Source: Clostridiales bacterium
GTDB taxonomy: Bacteria; Bacillota; Clostridia; Lachnospirales; Lachnospiraceae
DNA length: 64,000 nt
NCBI GenBank assembly: GCA_012839295.1
Contig: DUNO01000005.1
Span: 186,001 to 250,000 of the forward strand
Direction of reading: 5' to 3'
The notes under the pieces are model-generated. The model ran no database searches, was not told where the DNA came from, and worked only from the letters and a program-made list of their open reading frames with translations. Positions within the stretch are counted from its first letter, which is position 1; every line of letters starts with the position of its first letter. Shown here one piece after another: positions 50,565 through 60,038 of the stretch. The position numbers and the translations under genes are program-made.

Positions 50565-53075
50565 CTATTTATCCGTAAGTACAAACTCCGCTTTCAATAA
50601 GTCCACATCCCTTGAGCTGGTGCCCACGAACACGTCGAATTTACCGGGATCAGCCACCTTCTCGCTCTCCTGATTATAATAGCTAAGCAGCTCTCTGGTA
50701 ATTACAAAGGACACTTCCTCACTTGCCCCGGGAGCTAAAGTAACCCTCTGAAAGCCTTTTAATTCCTTCACAGGACGGGCAATCTGGGCGGCCACATCAT
50801 GGATGTAAAGCTGCAGGGTTTCGGTTCCTTCCATAGTTCCGGCATTCTGAATGGTTGCACTTACCTTGATTTCCTCATCCGGCTTCATTTCACGGGAAGA
50901 AAGCTTCAAGTCCTTTACTTCAAAGCTCGTATAGCTCAAGCCGTAACCAAAGCTGTATAAAGGGTCATTGGGACCGTCCAGGTATTTGGACAGGAATTTA
51001 TCAGGGTTACCCTCCGTATATGGACGTCCGGTTCTTAAGTGGTTATAATAAACCGGAATCTGGCCATGGGTTCTGGGGAAGCTGATGGAAAGCTTACCGG
51101 AGGGGTTATAGCTTCCTAACAATACATCCGCAATTGCCCTTCCAGCCTGGGAGCCCAGGAACCAGGTCTCAACAATAGCATCTGCATTTTCTTCAAACCA
51201 GTCTAATAATAAAGGACGGCCATTGGTTAATACCAGGATCATCGGCTTTCCGAGCTTTTTAAGCTCGGCGGCTAAATCAAGCTGAACCTGGGGGATCACA
51301 ATGTTCTGGCGGGAGGCCGCTTCACCGGACATGCCCATAGTTTCCCCAAGTGCCAGCACAATGACGTCGCTTGCCTTTGCGGCCTCCACTGCCCGCAGGA
51401 CACCGCCCTCTATGGCAGCGGCAACCTCGCAGCCCGGCTCATAGCTTACCTGGATTCCCTTGGCTTCCAGGCCCTGTTTTAAGGTAACGGTCTTGTCATT
51501 ATATTTACTGAACTGCCAGGGACCAAGAAGATCTGTGCTGTCTGCCTTCGGGCCGATTAAGGCCAGCTTCTTATCCGCTGTAAGGGGCAGGACTGAGTTG
51601 TTCTTAAGAAGTACGATGGATTCCCTTGCCAGCTCATAGCTTACCTCAAGATGTTCCTCACAGAATAGGACATCATTCTTATCCGGCTGGAAGTAACGGA
51701 ACGGATCATCCATTAAGCCGGATTTATATTTAAGGGTAAGGACACGGCGGACAGCCTCGTCAATTAATTCTTCCTCCACTTTGCCTTCCCTTACCGCTTC
51801 TGCCAGATGGGCAAGATAGTTCGTAGAAGCCATCTCCATATCCAGGGAAGCACGTACGCCTTTGATTGCCGCATCCTTGCCGTCCTCTGCCGCACCGTGG
51901 ACGATGGCTTCGGAGAGTGCATTGTAATCTGAGACCAGCATTCCTTCGAAGCCCATTTCCCCACGCAGGATATCCCTGCATACCTTCTTATTGATTACAA
52001 CAGGAATGCTATCCATTACATTAAAGGAATTCATAATGGAAGCAACGCCTGCATCAATCCCGGCCTGGAAGGGCGGCAGGTAGGTATTGTGGAGGCTGGT
52101 GCCGGTAATCTCTGCAGTATTATAATCCCGTCCGCCTTCTGCTGCGGAGTAGCCTACATAATGCTTCAGGCAGGCGAGCAGGGAATCCTCGGCATCCAGC
52201 TTATCCCCCTGAAAGCCTTTTACATGAGCCTCACACATTCTGGAGCACAGGTAGGGATCCTCCCCGTTGCCTTCGGATACACGTCCCCAGCGCGGATCCC
52301 TTGCGATATCCAGCATGGGGGAGAAGCCCAGCTTAATGCCCTGTGTGGTAGCTTCCTTTGCCGCAACCTGCATGGCCTTTTCTAAAAGCCCGGGGTTAAA
52401 GGAGCAGCTCCAGCCAAGTGGAATCGGGAAAATGGTCTGGTAGCCATGGATAACATCCTGGCAGAACAGGAGGGGGATACCAAGACGGGACTTTTCTACG
52501 GCAAGCTTCTGCTTTTCAAATGCGATTTCCTGGGGAGCCATCAAAATCATGGAGCCAAGATAGCCAGCCATGATACGCTCATCGTCGGTCATGACGGTTT
52601 TTACGGCACCGCCGATCTCCGCGGTGTTGGAACCGCCGGACTGGCTCATCTGCCCGATTTTCTCCTCCAGGGTCATTTCCTTAAGCAGTGATTCTACAGC
52701 TGCAGCGATTTCTTCATCGGTACGCTCTACTACCTTGCCGGTGAGGTAATTAGGAAGCTCCTCAAGCATCTGCTCAAACCTGGTTTTCCCAGTAAAGGCA
52801 ACGGCCTTTCCGGTGATCTTGCCAAGGATGGGAAGCGCACCATCTACTTCGTAATATCCTTCCTTCCAGGTCAGGTTCATATGACCCTTCAGGTTTTCCA
52901 TCATAGGAATTGATAGCTCCAGTTGGATTAGGCCGCCGTTGACGGTCACATTGGCAGGCCTCATTTTTATCCCGTTATTCGTGCTTTCCATCACGATGTC
53001 CAGGGTGTCGTCTGATTTTTGGATGTCATACATTAGTTCTCCAATGGAGGTTGGTAATACGTATTTTCCCAGCAT
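50565..53075 (-). CDS. Glycoside hydrolase family 3 beta-glucosidase (BglX-like)
   Basis: An 836-residue GH3 enzyme without signal peptide. Residues 1-~115 are an extra N-terminal domain of no obvious family (MLGKYVLPTSIGELMYDIQK). The GH3 TIM barrel follows (EEKIGQMSQSGG...SPMLDIARDPRWGRVSEGNGEDP; nucleophile Asp in GMLVSDYNALSE), then the GH3 C-domain (LALIGPKADSTDLLGPW) and a fibronectin-III-like tail. Cleaves beta-linked oligosaccharides inside the cell. Divergent from an AraC regulator. Confidence 0.94.
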   Translation of the reverse strand: MLGKYVLPTSIGELMYDIQKSDDTLDIVMESTNNGIKMRPANVTVNGGLIQLELSIPMMENLKGHMNLTWKEGYYEVDGALPILGKITGKAVAFTGKTRFEQMLEELPNYLTGKVVERTDEEIAAAVESLLKEMTLEEKIGQMSQSGGSNTAEIGGAVKTVMTDDERIMAGYLGSMILMAPQEIAFEKQKLAVEKSRLGIPLLFCQDVIHGYQTIFPIPLGWSCSFNPGLLEKAMQVAAKEATTQGIKLGFSPMLDIARDPRWGRVSEGNGEDPYLCSRMCEAHVKGFQGDKLDAEDSLLACLKHYVGYSAAEGGRDYNTAEITGTSLHNTYLPPFQAGIDAGVASIMNSFNVMDSIPVVINKKVCRDILRGEMGFEGMLVSDYNALSEAIVHGAAEDGKDAAIKGVRASLDMEMASTNYLAHLAEAVREGKVEEELIDEAVRRVLTLKYKSGLMDDPFRYFQPDKNDVLFCEEHLEVSYELARESIVLLKNNSVLPLTADKKLALIGPKADSTDLLGPWQFSKYNDKTVTLKQGLEAKGIQVSYEPGCEVAAAIEGGVLRAVEAAKASDVIVLALGETMGMSGEAASRQNIVIPQVQLDLAAELKKLGKPMILVLTNGRPLLLDWFEENADAIVETWFLGSQAGRAIADVLLGSYNPSGKLSISFPRTHGQIPVYYNHLRTGRPYTEGNPDKFLSKYLDGPNDPLYSFGYGLSYTSFEVKDLKLSSREMKPDEEIKVSATIQNAGTMEGTETLQLYIHDVAAQIARPVKELKGFQRVTLAPGASEEVSFVITRELLSYYNQESEKVADPGKFDVFVGTSSRDVDLLKAEFVLTDK

Positions 53076-53160
53076 ATACAGAACTCCTTCTCTTCTATGA
53101 ATTTGATAGTACCCCTATCTTATCTTATATGGTAGCATATCGGCGGACATGTTATCAATG

Positions 53161-53200
53161 ACCATATTTAAGATATATTATGGGTTGAATTTAATATGGT
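53161..53200. promoter_or_regulatory. Inverted repeat between GH3 and AraC genes
   Basis: ACCATATTTAA (53161-53171) and TTTAATATGGT (53190-53200) are inverted with 10 of 11 matches, 18 bp apart. Probable binding region of the divergent AraC-type regulator controlling the GH3 gene. Confidence 0.55.
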
Positions 53201-53316
53201 TAATCTGATACAATGGTGGCAAGGATAATGGATGGCCAGAAAGTAAGACGGGACTGTTTTGAAACGGCAGGCTTTGCTATGGGACTACAAGGAAAGGGGA
53301 ACAGGAGCTAAGGATC

Positions 53317-54585
53317 ATGGATAACAATTCAGTATACGAATATTTATTAGAAGCAAATGAATGGGAAAGGAAAGCATTGGAGTACATCAGGCGGCATGGC
53401 AAAAAGCCTTCCGGTAAAGACCTGTTGATGATCTATAGCTCGAATGTAATCCCGGGATATGCACAGGATGGGGAATCTTATGAAGATTGGGATAGCGAAG
53501 CTTCTGAAAGTTGGGAGAGTAAAGTCCTTGGAAATAAGGAAGACAAATTCGTCAAGAACCGAGAAGATAAAGCATCCAGAAGCCAAGATGGCAAGTCTCT
53601 CCAAAATCGATGTGGAGAAAACACTCAGGATAAAAATGGAGGATCCTCCGGAAATCAGGAGGTTTGGGAAGGGTACCGGAGGTATAGTGAGAGCCTGCAC
53701 TCCCTTGGGCGCATTGTATACCAGGAGGAAGAATGCTTCCTTCCGGGCTCCAATATTGAGCTGTGCAAGGTCGAGCGTTATGTGGATAATGTGCTGCATA
53801 CCCATGAATTTTTCGAGGTGGAGTATGTCTTAAAGGGCAGCTGCATCCATATCGTAGAAAAGCAGGAGATACCGATCCGGGAGGGGGATATCGTGATTAT
53901 CCCCCCGAATGTGGAGCACAAGGCATTGCCGGAGGATGACGGTGTTACGGTGAACATTAAAATAAGGAAGAGGGTCTTCCACAACGCCTTTATCAACCTC
54001 CTCTCCACGGATACGGAGCTTTCCACCTACCTGTCAAGAACCCTGTATTCCACAGCCTACCGCTCTTCCTTCACCTTCCATTGCGGAGGGGATCCTTCGG
54101 TCAAATCCATCATTTTATCCATGTATGGGCAGCAGCTGGAGCAGAAACCATTCTTTAACTATATGCTGGAGGGAATGACCCTGACCCTGTTCTCCTGCCT
54201 GATGCAAAACCACTCCCAGAATGTGGAGATCTCCAACTTCGTAATTACAAGTGATGACCGTATGTCAAAAATCATCGCCTACATTAACGAAAACTATAGA
54301 AATGTCACCCTCAGCTCGGTTGCAGGCAAATTCTATATCAGCGAGCCCTACTTAAGCAGCATCATAAAGAAGGAAACAGGCTCCACCTTCTCCTCCCTGC
54401 TCCGTGAGATAAAGATACAGAAGGCGACGATGCTTTTGCTGACGACTAATTTAAATATTGACGAGGTCTGTGAGCGGTCCGGATATCAGGACACGACACA
54501 ATTTATTAAAACCTTCAAAAAATACCATGGCTTATCCCCGAAAAGGTACCGCCAAAGCATGCAGCAGATGAGTAAAGCGGAGTGA
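53317..54585 (+). CDS. AraC-family regulator with cupin domain and charged insert
   Basis: A 422-residue protein. A short N-terminal helical part is followed by a highly charged, low-complexity stretch at about 50-120 (rich in D, E, K, S, N, with repeats of the ED-K/QD-K type), then a cupin-like sensor (HTHEFFEVEYVLKGSCIHIVEKQ, EGDIVIIPPNVEHKA) and a C-terminal AraC HTH (VTLSSVAGKFYISEPYLSSIIKKE; CERSGYQDTTQFIKTFKKYHGLSPKRY). Likely activator of the divergent GH3 gene in response to a sugar. Confidence 0.9.
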   Translation: MDNNSVYEYLLEANEWERKALEYIRRHGKKPSGKDLLMIYSSNVIPGYAQDGESYEDWDSEASESWESKVLGNKEDKFVKNREDKASRSQDGKSLQNRCGENTQDKNGGSSGNQEVWEGYRRYSESLHSLGRIVYQEEECFLPGSNIELCKVERYVDNVLHTHEFFEVEYVLKGSCIHIVEKQEIPIREGDIVIIPPNVEHKALPEDDGVTVNIKIRKRVFHNAFINLLSTDTELSTYLSRTLYSTAYRSSFTFHCGGDPSVKSIILSMYGQQLEQKPFFNYMLEGMTLTLFSCLMQNHSQNVEISNFVITSDDRMSKIIAYINENYRNVTLSSVAGKFYISEPYLSSIIKKETGSTFSSLLREIKIQKATMLLLTTNLNIDEVCERSGYQDTTQFIKTFKKYHGLSPKRYRQSMQQMSKAE

Positions 54586-54726
54586 AATGGGAACCCTGTT
54601 TTAGAGATAACCGAGTATTAACCTGGCAGAATTATTAACTTGGCAGTGTTAAATTGGCGATGGCAAGTCATGAATTTAGAGGCAGCCTCATAGATTTTAA
54701 TAACGGATAAACCTATGGAGGTTGCG

Positions 54727-55143
54727 ATGAGGAGCACGCGTATTCTACTTATGCTTTTTATGATAGTGATGACAGCTGCTGCACTGATGGGATGTAAATC
54801 AGAAAACACGGAAGTTAAGAAAATCAAAGATCTGGAATTTACCGTAGTTGAGGATGCCAATTTACCAGGAGAGCTTAAAGAGATCATTGATGAGAAGAAG
54901 GAGGAGCCCTTCCGCCTGACCTACGCAAATAAAGACAATTTATACATTGTAGTAGGCTATGGGAAGCAGAACAGCGGCGGCTACAGTATCGCCGTGGAAG
55001 AGCTCTACTTAACCAGTAATGCGATTTACATAGATACAAATCTGATCGGGCCGTCAAAGGAGGATAATGTATCCCAGGGAATCACCTATCCCTATGTGGT
55101 CGTGAAGCTGGAATATATGGATGAGCGGGTTGTTTTCGAATAA
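54727..55143 (+). CDS. Small lipoprotein with PrcB-like domain
   Basis: A 138-residue lipoprotein: signal STRILLMLFMIVMTAAALMGC with lipobox LMGC. The mature part (LEFTVVEDANLPGELKEIID, FRLTYANKDNLYIVVGYGKQNSGGYSIAVEELY, YPYVVVKLEY) matches the pattern of PrcB C-terminal domain proteins, which in spirochetes and clostridia partner proteases. ATG at 54727 follows GGAGG. No protease gene adjacent. Confidence 0.82.
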   Translation: MRSTRILLMLFMIVMTAAALMGCKSENTEVKKIKDLEFTVVEDANLPGELKEIIDEKKEEPFRLTYANKDNLYIVVGYGKQNSGGYSIAVEELYLTSNAIYIDTNLIGPSKEDNVSQGITYPYVVVKLEYMDERVVFE

Positions 55144-55396
55144 TTTCACTATAAATAACCATATTTAGCCTTACAAATATAGGAAGTGTCAACATCTTGT
55201 GGTTTTAAAAATTCTGGAAAAATGTAGAGTAAACTGAGGTTGTACATGAAAAAATTGTGCAAAAATACTATATTTGGATAGGTACATGGTACTAGGCCTG
55301 TGAAATTATTCCATAAAAATAAACAAAAATCTATAGGTTTCATGTGCATATTTTTCTCCCAAATTCCCTCAAAAGTCTGAATTGTCAGAAAATTCA
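55144..55396. other. Intergenic stretch without recognised gene
   Basis: AT-rich sequence between the lipoprotein gene and the veg promoter. The only long frame (minus strand) has an unnatural composition and no ribosome site. No strong hairpin with T-tract seen. Confidence 0.5.
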
Positions 55397-55425
55397 TTGA
55401 CTTGAAATGCTATTTATGCTATAAT
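55397..55425 (+). promoter_or_regulatory. Strong promoter of veg
   Basis: TTGACT (55397-55402), 17-bp spacer, TATAAT (55420-55425). veg in Bacillus is known for a very strong sigma-A promoter, and this near-consensus site 108 bp upstream fits. Confidence 0.75.
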
Positions 55426-55532
55426 GCAAGCGGTGCATAAGATTTGTAACAGATTTATTGAGTGATGTTGACAAAAGCCATAACGGAATCCGATTTTATT
55501 ATGGCAGAAGGAGGCATTGACAAGGAGATAAT

Positions 55533-55775
55533 ATGATGCAAAATAATGTAAATAATGTACGGAATGCAGTGGCAAATCAAATGGGGAAAAAGGTAAAAAT
55601 CCGGATTAACAGGGGAAGACATAAAGTAGATGTATCAGAAGGAATCATATCAGAAACATATCCCAATATTTTTATGATAAGGATTCAGGAATCAGAGGAT
55701 ATGCCGGTCAGGATGGTATCCTACAGTTACACCGACATTTTAACAAAAGACGTGGAATTAATTTTATGTAACTAG
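55533..55775 (+). CDS. veg: Veg family protein
   Basis: An 80-residue Veg protein (RGRHKVDVSEGIISETYPNIFMI core, SYSYTDILTKDVEL C-terminus). In Bacillus subtilis Veg influences biofilm matrix gene expression and spore outgrowth; molecular role in clostridia is unclear. Start at one of two adjacent ATG codons behind AAGGAG. Followed by a hairpin (AGGGTGCG/CGCACCCT) and a true terminator. Confidence 0.95.
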   Translation: MMQNNVNNVRNAVANQMGKKVKIRINRGRHKVDVSEGIISETYPNIFMIRIQESEDMPVRMVSYSYTDILTKDVELILCN

Positions 55776-55833
55776 GGTGCGGATGAAAGCAGGAGCCTTC
55801 GGACGCACCCTGGCATATAGCAAGCAGTACGGG

Positions 55834-55867
55834 GAGCTAAAACCAATCGGGTTTAGCTCTTTTTTTG
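55834..55867 (+). terminator. Terminator downstream of veg
   Basis: GAGCTAAA (55834-55841) pairs with TTTAGCTC (55852-55859), followed by TTTTTTTG. Confidence 0.9.
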
Positions 55868-55966
55868 TTTATTTTTTTATCAGGTTGAATTCATAATTCC
55901 AGGGGGCAGGGAATAAGATATGACAGAGGCATCTATCGTATGTCCGAATACAAGGAGGGATCATAA

Positions 55967-57535
55967 GTGGAATTGGTGAAAAAGAATATTCATATGAATA
56001 AATTGAAATGTAAGAGCAACCTGCAGCTTACATTGGACGACGACTTTAATGTCCCTGATGTCAAACCTGATATTGGGAGGATAATAACAGAGCAGGGTGA
56101 GGTTAAGATCAGCGACATTCGGGCAATGAATGGAAAGCTGTTAGTAAAAGGGGCTTTAGTCTTTAATGTCCTTTATCTATGTGAAGGAGACCAGGTACCG
56201 GTCCAGAACATCAGCGGGGAAATTCCTTTTGATGAAGCCATCAATATGGATATTAACTGCTCTGATGACGAGCCAAATGTAAAATGGGAGCTGGAAGACC
56301 TAAATACCAGTATGATCCATTCCAGAAAAATCAGTGTCAGAGCCATCGTAGGATTATATGTGGCGGTAGAGGAGCTCTATGACGAAGAGACAGCCGTAGG
56401 CGTGGACTGCGAGGATGATGTCCAGTACATAAATAAAAGGATCGAGGTAACGGATGTAGCCATCAACAAGAAGGATACCTATAGGATCAAGGATGAGCTT
56501 ACACTGCCTGCTAATAAGGGGAATATAGCAAGCCTCCTTTATCAGGACATCGGCCTTAGCAACGTGGAAATCCGGCTGCTTGACGACCGGTTTACCATTA
56601 AGGGTGAGATTCCGGTATTCATCCTTTATACCAGTGACGGGGAAGAGAACTCCATGGAGTATTATGAAACGGAGGTTCCCTTTAGCGGTACCATAGAGTG
56701 CAATGGCTGCAGTGAAGACATGGTAGAGGATATCATGGTTGGAATTGCGGGCAGGCATCTGGAAATTAAGCCGGATTCGGACGGCGAAGAGAGGGTACTT
56801 GACCTGGAGGTAATCTTAGAGCTTGGCATCCGGGTATATGAGACCCAGGAACCGGAGATCCTGTGCGATGTTTACTCCCCTTACAAGGAAGTTACGCCGA
56901 TTATGAGAAATGCCAACTATGAGAACCTGGTAGTTAAGAATAACAGCAAATACAGGGTGGCGGACCGGATCCTGGTAGCCGAGAACCAGCCCAGGATTCT
57001 CCAGATCTGTCATGCAAACGGAATCATCCGTATTGATGAGATTACCTCCGAAGGCTCGGAGCTGATGGTGGAAGGGGTAATTGAGGTTGGAATCCTCTAT
57101 ATCTCCGAGGATGACGCGCGCCCGATGAACGCCATCAAAGGAATGATCCCGTTCTCCCAGATTATTGAATTAAAGGGCATGAAGCCGGGATGCAATTATG
57201 AGATTAAGCCTACCATCGACCAGCTGAGCGTAATGATGCTGGATGGCCAGGATATTGAAGTAAAAGCCACCATTAACCTGAATACGATTGTGTTTGAAAT
57301 GATTTCAGAGCCAATTATTACGGATATTGAAGTCTCCGACCTGGATATGGAAAGGCTCCAGGCCATGCCGGGTATCATAGGCTATGTTGTGAAAAAGGGA
57401 GATAACCTGTGGAAAATTGCAAAGAAATATTACACAACCGTGGATAATATTATGACAATTAATCATTTGGAGGATGAACAGGTTAGGGAAGGCGATAAGC
57501 TTATTATCATGAAGAAGGTAGATGCAGTTTTGTAA
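55967..57535 (+). CDS. SPOCS (DUF3794) domain protein with C-terminal LysM
   Basis: A 522-residue protein with repeated SPOCS/DUF3794 segments (about 30-130, 175-280 and 320-430; e.g. VKGALVFNVLYLCEGD, IKGEIPVFILYTSDGEE, VEGVIEVGILYISEDD) and a LysM peptidoglycan-binding motif at 465-515 (GYVVKKGDNLWKIAKKYYTTVDNI). Related to spore-coat/exosporium proteins such as SafA or CotE-associated SipL of clostridia, where SPOCS/LysM links coat to cortex. No signal peptide. GTG start behind AAGGAGGGA. The veg-SPOCS order is characteristic of Lachnospiraceae. Confidence 0.93.
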   Translation: MELVKKNIHMNKLKCKSNLQLTLDDDFNVPDVKPDIGRIITEQGEVKISDIRAMNGKLLVKGALVFNVLYLCEGDQVPVQNISGEIPFDEAINMDINCSDDEPNVKWELEDLNTSMIHSRKISVRAIVGLYVAVEELYDEETAVGVDCEDDVQYINKRIEVTDVAINKKDTYRIKDELTLPANKGNIASLLYQDIGLSNVEIRLLDDRFTIKGEIPVFILYTSDGEENSMEYYETEVPFSGTIECNGCSEDMVEDIMVGIAGRHLEIKPDSDGEERVLDLEVILELGIRVYETQEPEILCDVYSPYKEVTPIMRNANYENLVVKNNSKYRVADRILVAENQPRILQICHANGIIRIDEITSEGSELMVEGVIEVGILYISEDDARPMNAIKGMIPFSQIIELKGMKPGCNYEIKPTIDQLSVMMLDGQDIEVKATINLNTIVFEMISEPIITDIEVSDLDMERLQAMPGIIGYVVKKGDNLWKIAKKYYTTVDNIMTINHLEDEQVREGDKLIIMKKVDAVL

Positions 57536-57609
57536 TACCCTTCAATAGAGCTGGTAAAACACAGGAAATATAAGAACAGCAGGCAATAAGGAAGTAATTT
57601 CTTGGGATA

Positions 57610-57640
57610 CGGCATAGTCCACTGGGCTATGCCGTTTTTT
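57610..57640 (+). terminator. Terminator downstream of SPOCS gene
   Basis: CGGCATAGTCC pairs with GGGCTATGCCG around a 3-nt loop (57610-57634), followed by TTTTTT. Confidence 0.92.
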
Positions 57641-57820
57641 CCTTGTTCTTTCCTTGCTTGAGGATTATCCGGTAAATCAAGCTCTCCACTAAAATTAATG
57701 ACAATATCTCCCCGCTGCGTGCGCCTACAGCCGGATCTATCCGATGCATAAAACAACAATTTTATTAATAAGTTTGTTGGAAATTGGTTCTCCATTATCC
57801 CTGAGAAGTCGTTTTTAATA
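57641..57820. other. Intergenic stretch, possible decayed sequence
   Basis: Part of the 352-bp gap 57536-57887. A minus-strand frame crosses it but lacks a ribosome site and family resemblance. No gene is called. Confidence 0.4.
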
Positions 57821-57871
57821 TTGACAATAAAGTGCTGATAGTGTATAGTGTGCATATTAAGACATCACACT
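57821..57871 (+). promoter_or_regulatory. Promoter and operator of the GntR-ABC cassette
   Basis: TTGACA (57821-57826), 17-bp spacer, TATAGT (57844-57849). AGTGTG (57848-57853) and CACACT (57866-57871) form an inverted repeat overlapping the start site, as expected for self-repression by YtrA-type GntR proteins. Confidence 0.7.
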
Positions 57872-57887
57872 TGAAAGAGGTATTCTT

Positions 57888-58262
57888 GTGAAAATACTTA
57901 TAGCCAATAACTCAGAAACCCCTCTATATCAGCAAATAAAAGACCAGATAAAAGAGGCTATCCTGAAAGGGGAACTCACCGAAGGCGATCCGCTGCCCTC
58001 TATAAGGTCTTTTGCAAACGATTTGAAAGTAAGCGTTCTAACCATACGTCGTGTTTACGAGGATTTGGAGCAGGAAGGCTTCATAACAAGTCAAGTCGGC
58101 ATAGGAACTTTCGTATCAACCGGAAATCTCGAACTGCTAAAAGACTCAAAGAGGCGGCTCGTCGAGGAGCAGATGCAGGTTATGATAAAAACTGCAAAAG
58201 CTCTGGGCATTTCAAAAGATGAACTAACCGCCATGATGGATATTCTATATGAGGAGGAATAG
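57888..58262 (+). CDS. YtrA-subfamily GntR regulator
   Basis: A 124-residue regulator: winged helix (TPLYQQIKDQIKEAILKGELTEGDPLPSIRSFANDLKVSVLTIRRVYEDLEQEG) with a short C-terminal dimerisation helix, the YtrA form of GntR. GTG start with AGAGG. Represses the two-gene ABC unit downstream; four bases separate it from the ATPase gene. Confidence 0.92.
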   Translation: MKILIANNSETPLYQQIKDQIKEAILKGELTEGDPLPSIRSFANDLKVSVLTIRRVYEDLEQEGFITSQVGIGTFVSTGNLELLKDSKRRLVEEQMQVMIKTAKALGISKDELTAMMDILYEEE

Positions 58263-58265
58263 GAA

Positions 58266-59132
58266 ATGAACAATATTTTAGAGGTCGCGGGTCTGAACAA
58301 AACCTATGAAAAGTTTTCGTTGAAGAATGTTACATTCTCCCTGGCGGAAGATTGCATTGTCGGTTTTATTGGTGTAAACGGTGCCGGAAAAACTACTACA
58401 ATACGCTCAATTCTTGGTCTTGCCCGGAAAAACTCAGGTAAAATTTCCGTATTGGGAATGGATATGGATACACACGAAAAAGAAATAAAGGACCGTATCG
58501 GTGTTGTGATGGATGAAGGTTGCTTTTATGGTGATTTATCCATGGATGAAATGAAGAGTATCATTGCCCCTGCTTACACAAGATGGAGCAATAATGATTA
58601 CAGGGACTTTATGCGGAAATTTGATCTCGATCCAAAGCAAAAGATATCTACGCTTTCGAAAGGGATGAGAATGAAATATTCCTTAGTTTTGGCTCTATCG
58701 CATCAAGCAGAATTGCTCATTATGGACGAACCAACCAGCGGACTTGACCCCTTGGTGCGAAGCCAACTCTTGGATATTATGGCCGAATACATGAAGCAGG
58801 GTGGAAAAGGCGTATTCTTTTCAACTCATATTACGTCAGATTTAGACAAAATTGCAGATATGCTCATTCTAATTGACGATGGCAAAATAGAATTTGAAAA
58901 GAGCAAGGATGAGTTGTTTGAAAACTATCGGATTATTAAGGGGGATGCCAAACTGCTCAATAGTGAGAATAAAAAGCTTTTCTTAAGTCTGAAGGTCACA
59001 AACTATGGTTTTTCCGGTGTTACAGATAATGTAGTAAAAGCACAAAAAAGTATACCGGATATCGTAATAGAAAAGGCTGGTATTGAGGATATTATGCTTG
59101 CCCATATTGAGAGGAGGACACATAGTGTTTAA
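58266..59132 (+). CDS. ABC transporter ATP-binding protein (CcmA/YtrB type)
   Basis: A 288-residue ATPase: Walker A GVNGAGKTT, signature LSKGMRMKYSLVLAL (degenerate LSxGM form common in ABC-2 exporters), Walker B LLIMDEPTSGLDP, H-loop FSTHI. AGGAGG ribosome site. Partners the following membrane protein; YtrA-type cassettes respond to cell-wall antibiotics or lipid II disturbance in Bacillus. Confidence 0.94.
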   Translation: MNNILEVAGLNKTYEKFSLKNVTFSLAEDCIVGFIGVNGAGKTTTIRSILGLARKNSGKISVLGMDMDTHEKEIKDRIGVVMDEGCFYGDLSMDEMKSIIAPAYTRWSNNDYRDFMRKFDLDPKQKISTLSKGMRMKYSLVLALSHQAELLIMDEPTSGLDPLVRSQLLDIMAEYMKQGGKGVFFSTHITSDLDKIADMLILIDDGKIEFEKSKDELFENYRIIKGDAKLLNSENKKLFLSLKVTNYGFSGVTDNVVKAQKSIPDIVIEKAGIEDIMLAHIERRTHSV

Positions 59133-59766
59133 TCTTATTAAGAAGGATTTTCTAATTGTTAAAAAACTCTCTTATATTACTATGGGGGCAATTATTCTTA
59201 TTCCTGTTTTTATCAGCATAGTTGCCCCAAGTGCCCCTGAAATTTTAACGTTGTTATATATGGTTATTATGGGAACAATAATGCTATTACAGGCTATTTC
59301 CCAAGAGGAAGAAAAATATCCAAAAGCCTCAGCACTTATTTGCTCGACACCATACTCGCGAAATTCTTACGTTATAGCAAAGTATTTAGCTTTCTTCGCC
59401 ATTTTTGTGTATTGCTATATCATTGACACATTAGTTAAAGTAATTTTTAATAGGGGTGCTTTACTCGGCATTAATTCAATTCTTCTTGTTTTGTTTGCGG
59501 GCGTAATTGTGTTTTGTATCTATATGCCTGTCGAGATTAAGTATGGTGCAGTCAAGGCCAGATACCTTTTTTCAGCTATTATTATTATGTTTGCTATGGG
59601 GCCGGCAGTAATAAAAAACCTTTTCTCGAACATCACATTTGATCTGTCTTTCCTTGAAAAATTACCATCCGTCATTATGCCACTAATTCTGGCCTTAGGC
59701 TGTATTGTTATTTTTACGGTATCACTAATTAGTTCGCTTAGGATTTTTTCAAACAAAGAATTATAA
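59125..59766 (+). CDS. ABC-2 type transporter permease
   Basis: A 213-residue membrane protein with six hydrophobic segments and the soluble motif QAISQEEEKYPKASALICSTPYSRNSYVIAKYL, typical of ABC-2 permeases paired with GntR-regulated ATPases. GTG start at 59125 behind AGGAGG overlaps the ATPase stop by 8 bp. Base composition is more AT-rich than neighbours, as for the whole cassette. Confidence 0.88.
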   Translation: MFNLIKKDFLIVKKLSYITMGAIILIPVFISIVAPSAPEILTLLYMVIMGTIMLLQAISQEEEKYPKASALICSTPYSRNSYVIAKYLAFFAIFVYCYIIDTLVKVIFNRGALLGINSILLVLFAGVIVFCIYMPVEIKYGAVKARYLFSAIIIMFAMGPAVIKNLFSNITFDLSFLEKLPSVIMPLILALGCIVIFTVSLISSLRIFSNKEL

Positions 59767-60038
59767 ATAATTGAATAAATATGGTCAGCTAAGTAATCCG
59801 GAGAATTTCTTTTGTCCAAAGGTAAAATACTATTAATTTATTTTGGAAACCTGCCGAAATATATGCTACAAGGAAATACTTTGTCAATAGTAAAATGCTC
59901 CCGGCAGCCAAGGACGGCAAAGGGGCAGTAACTAACAAATGAGGAAATTCACGAAGGTATTAGTAGCGCCCAATTGGGTGGGTGAAGCCTCACATATCAT
60001 CAGAGGAGGAATCCTCTGCCGATCAAGGAGGATAAGAT

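Noticed and set aside
50384-50584. Minus-strand 66-residue frame over the 109-bp palindrome
   Set aside because: It follows the hairpin sequence, has no ribosome site and no recognisable protein character.
57463-57855. Minus-strand 130-residue frame between the SPOCS and GntR genes
   Set aside because: It crosses the SPOCS 3' end and its terminator, lacks a ribosome site and matches no family I know.
59940-60038. c-di-GMP or other known riboswitch in the leader of the 60039-60638 gene
   Set aside because: Hairpins are present but none of the conserved riboswitch core sequences I know are found.
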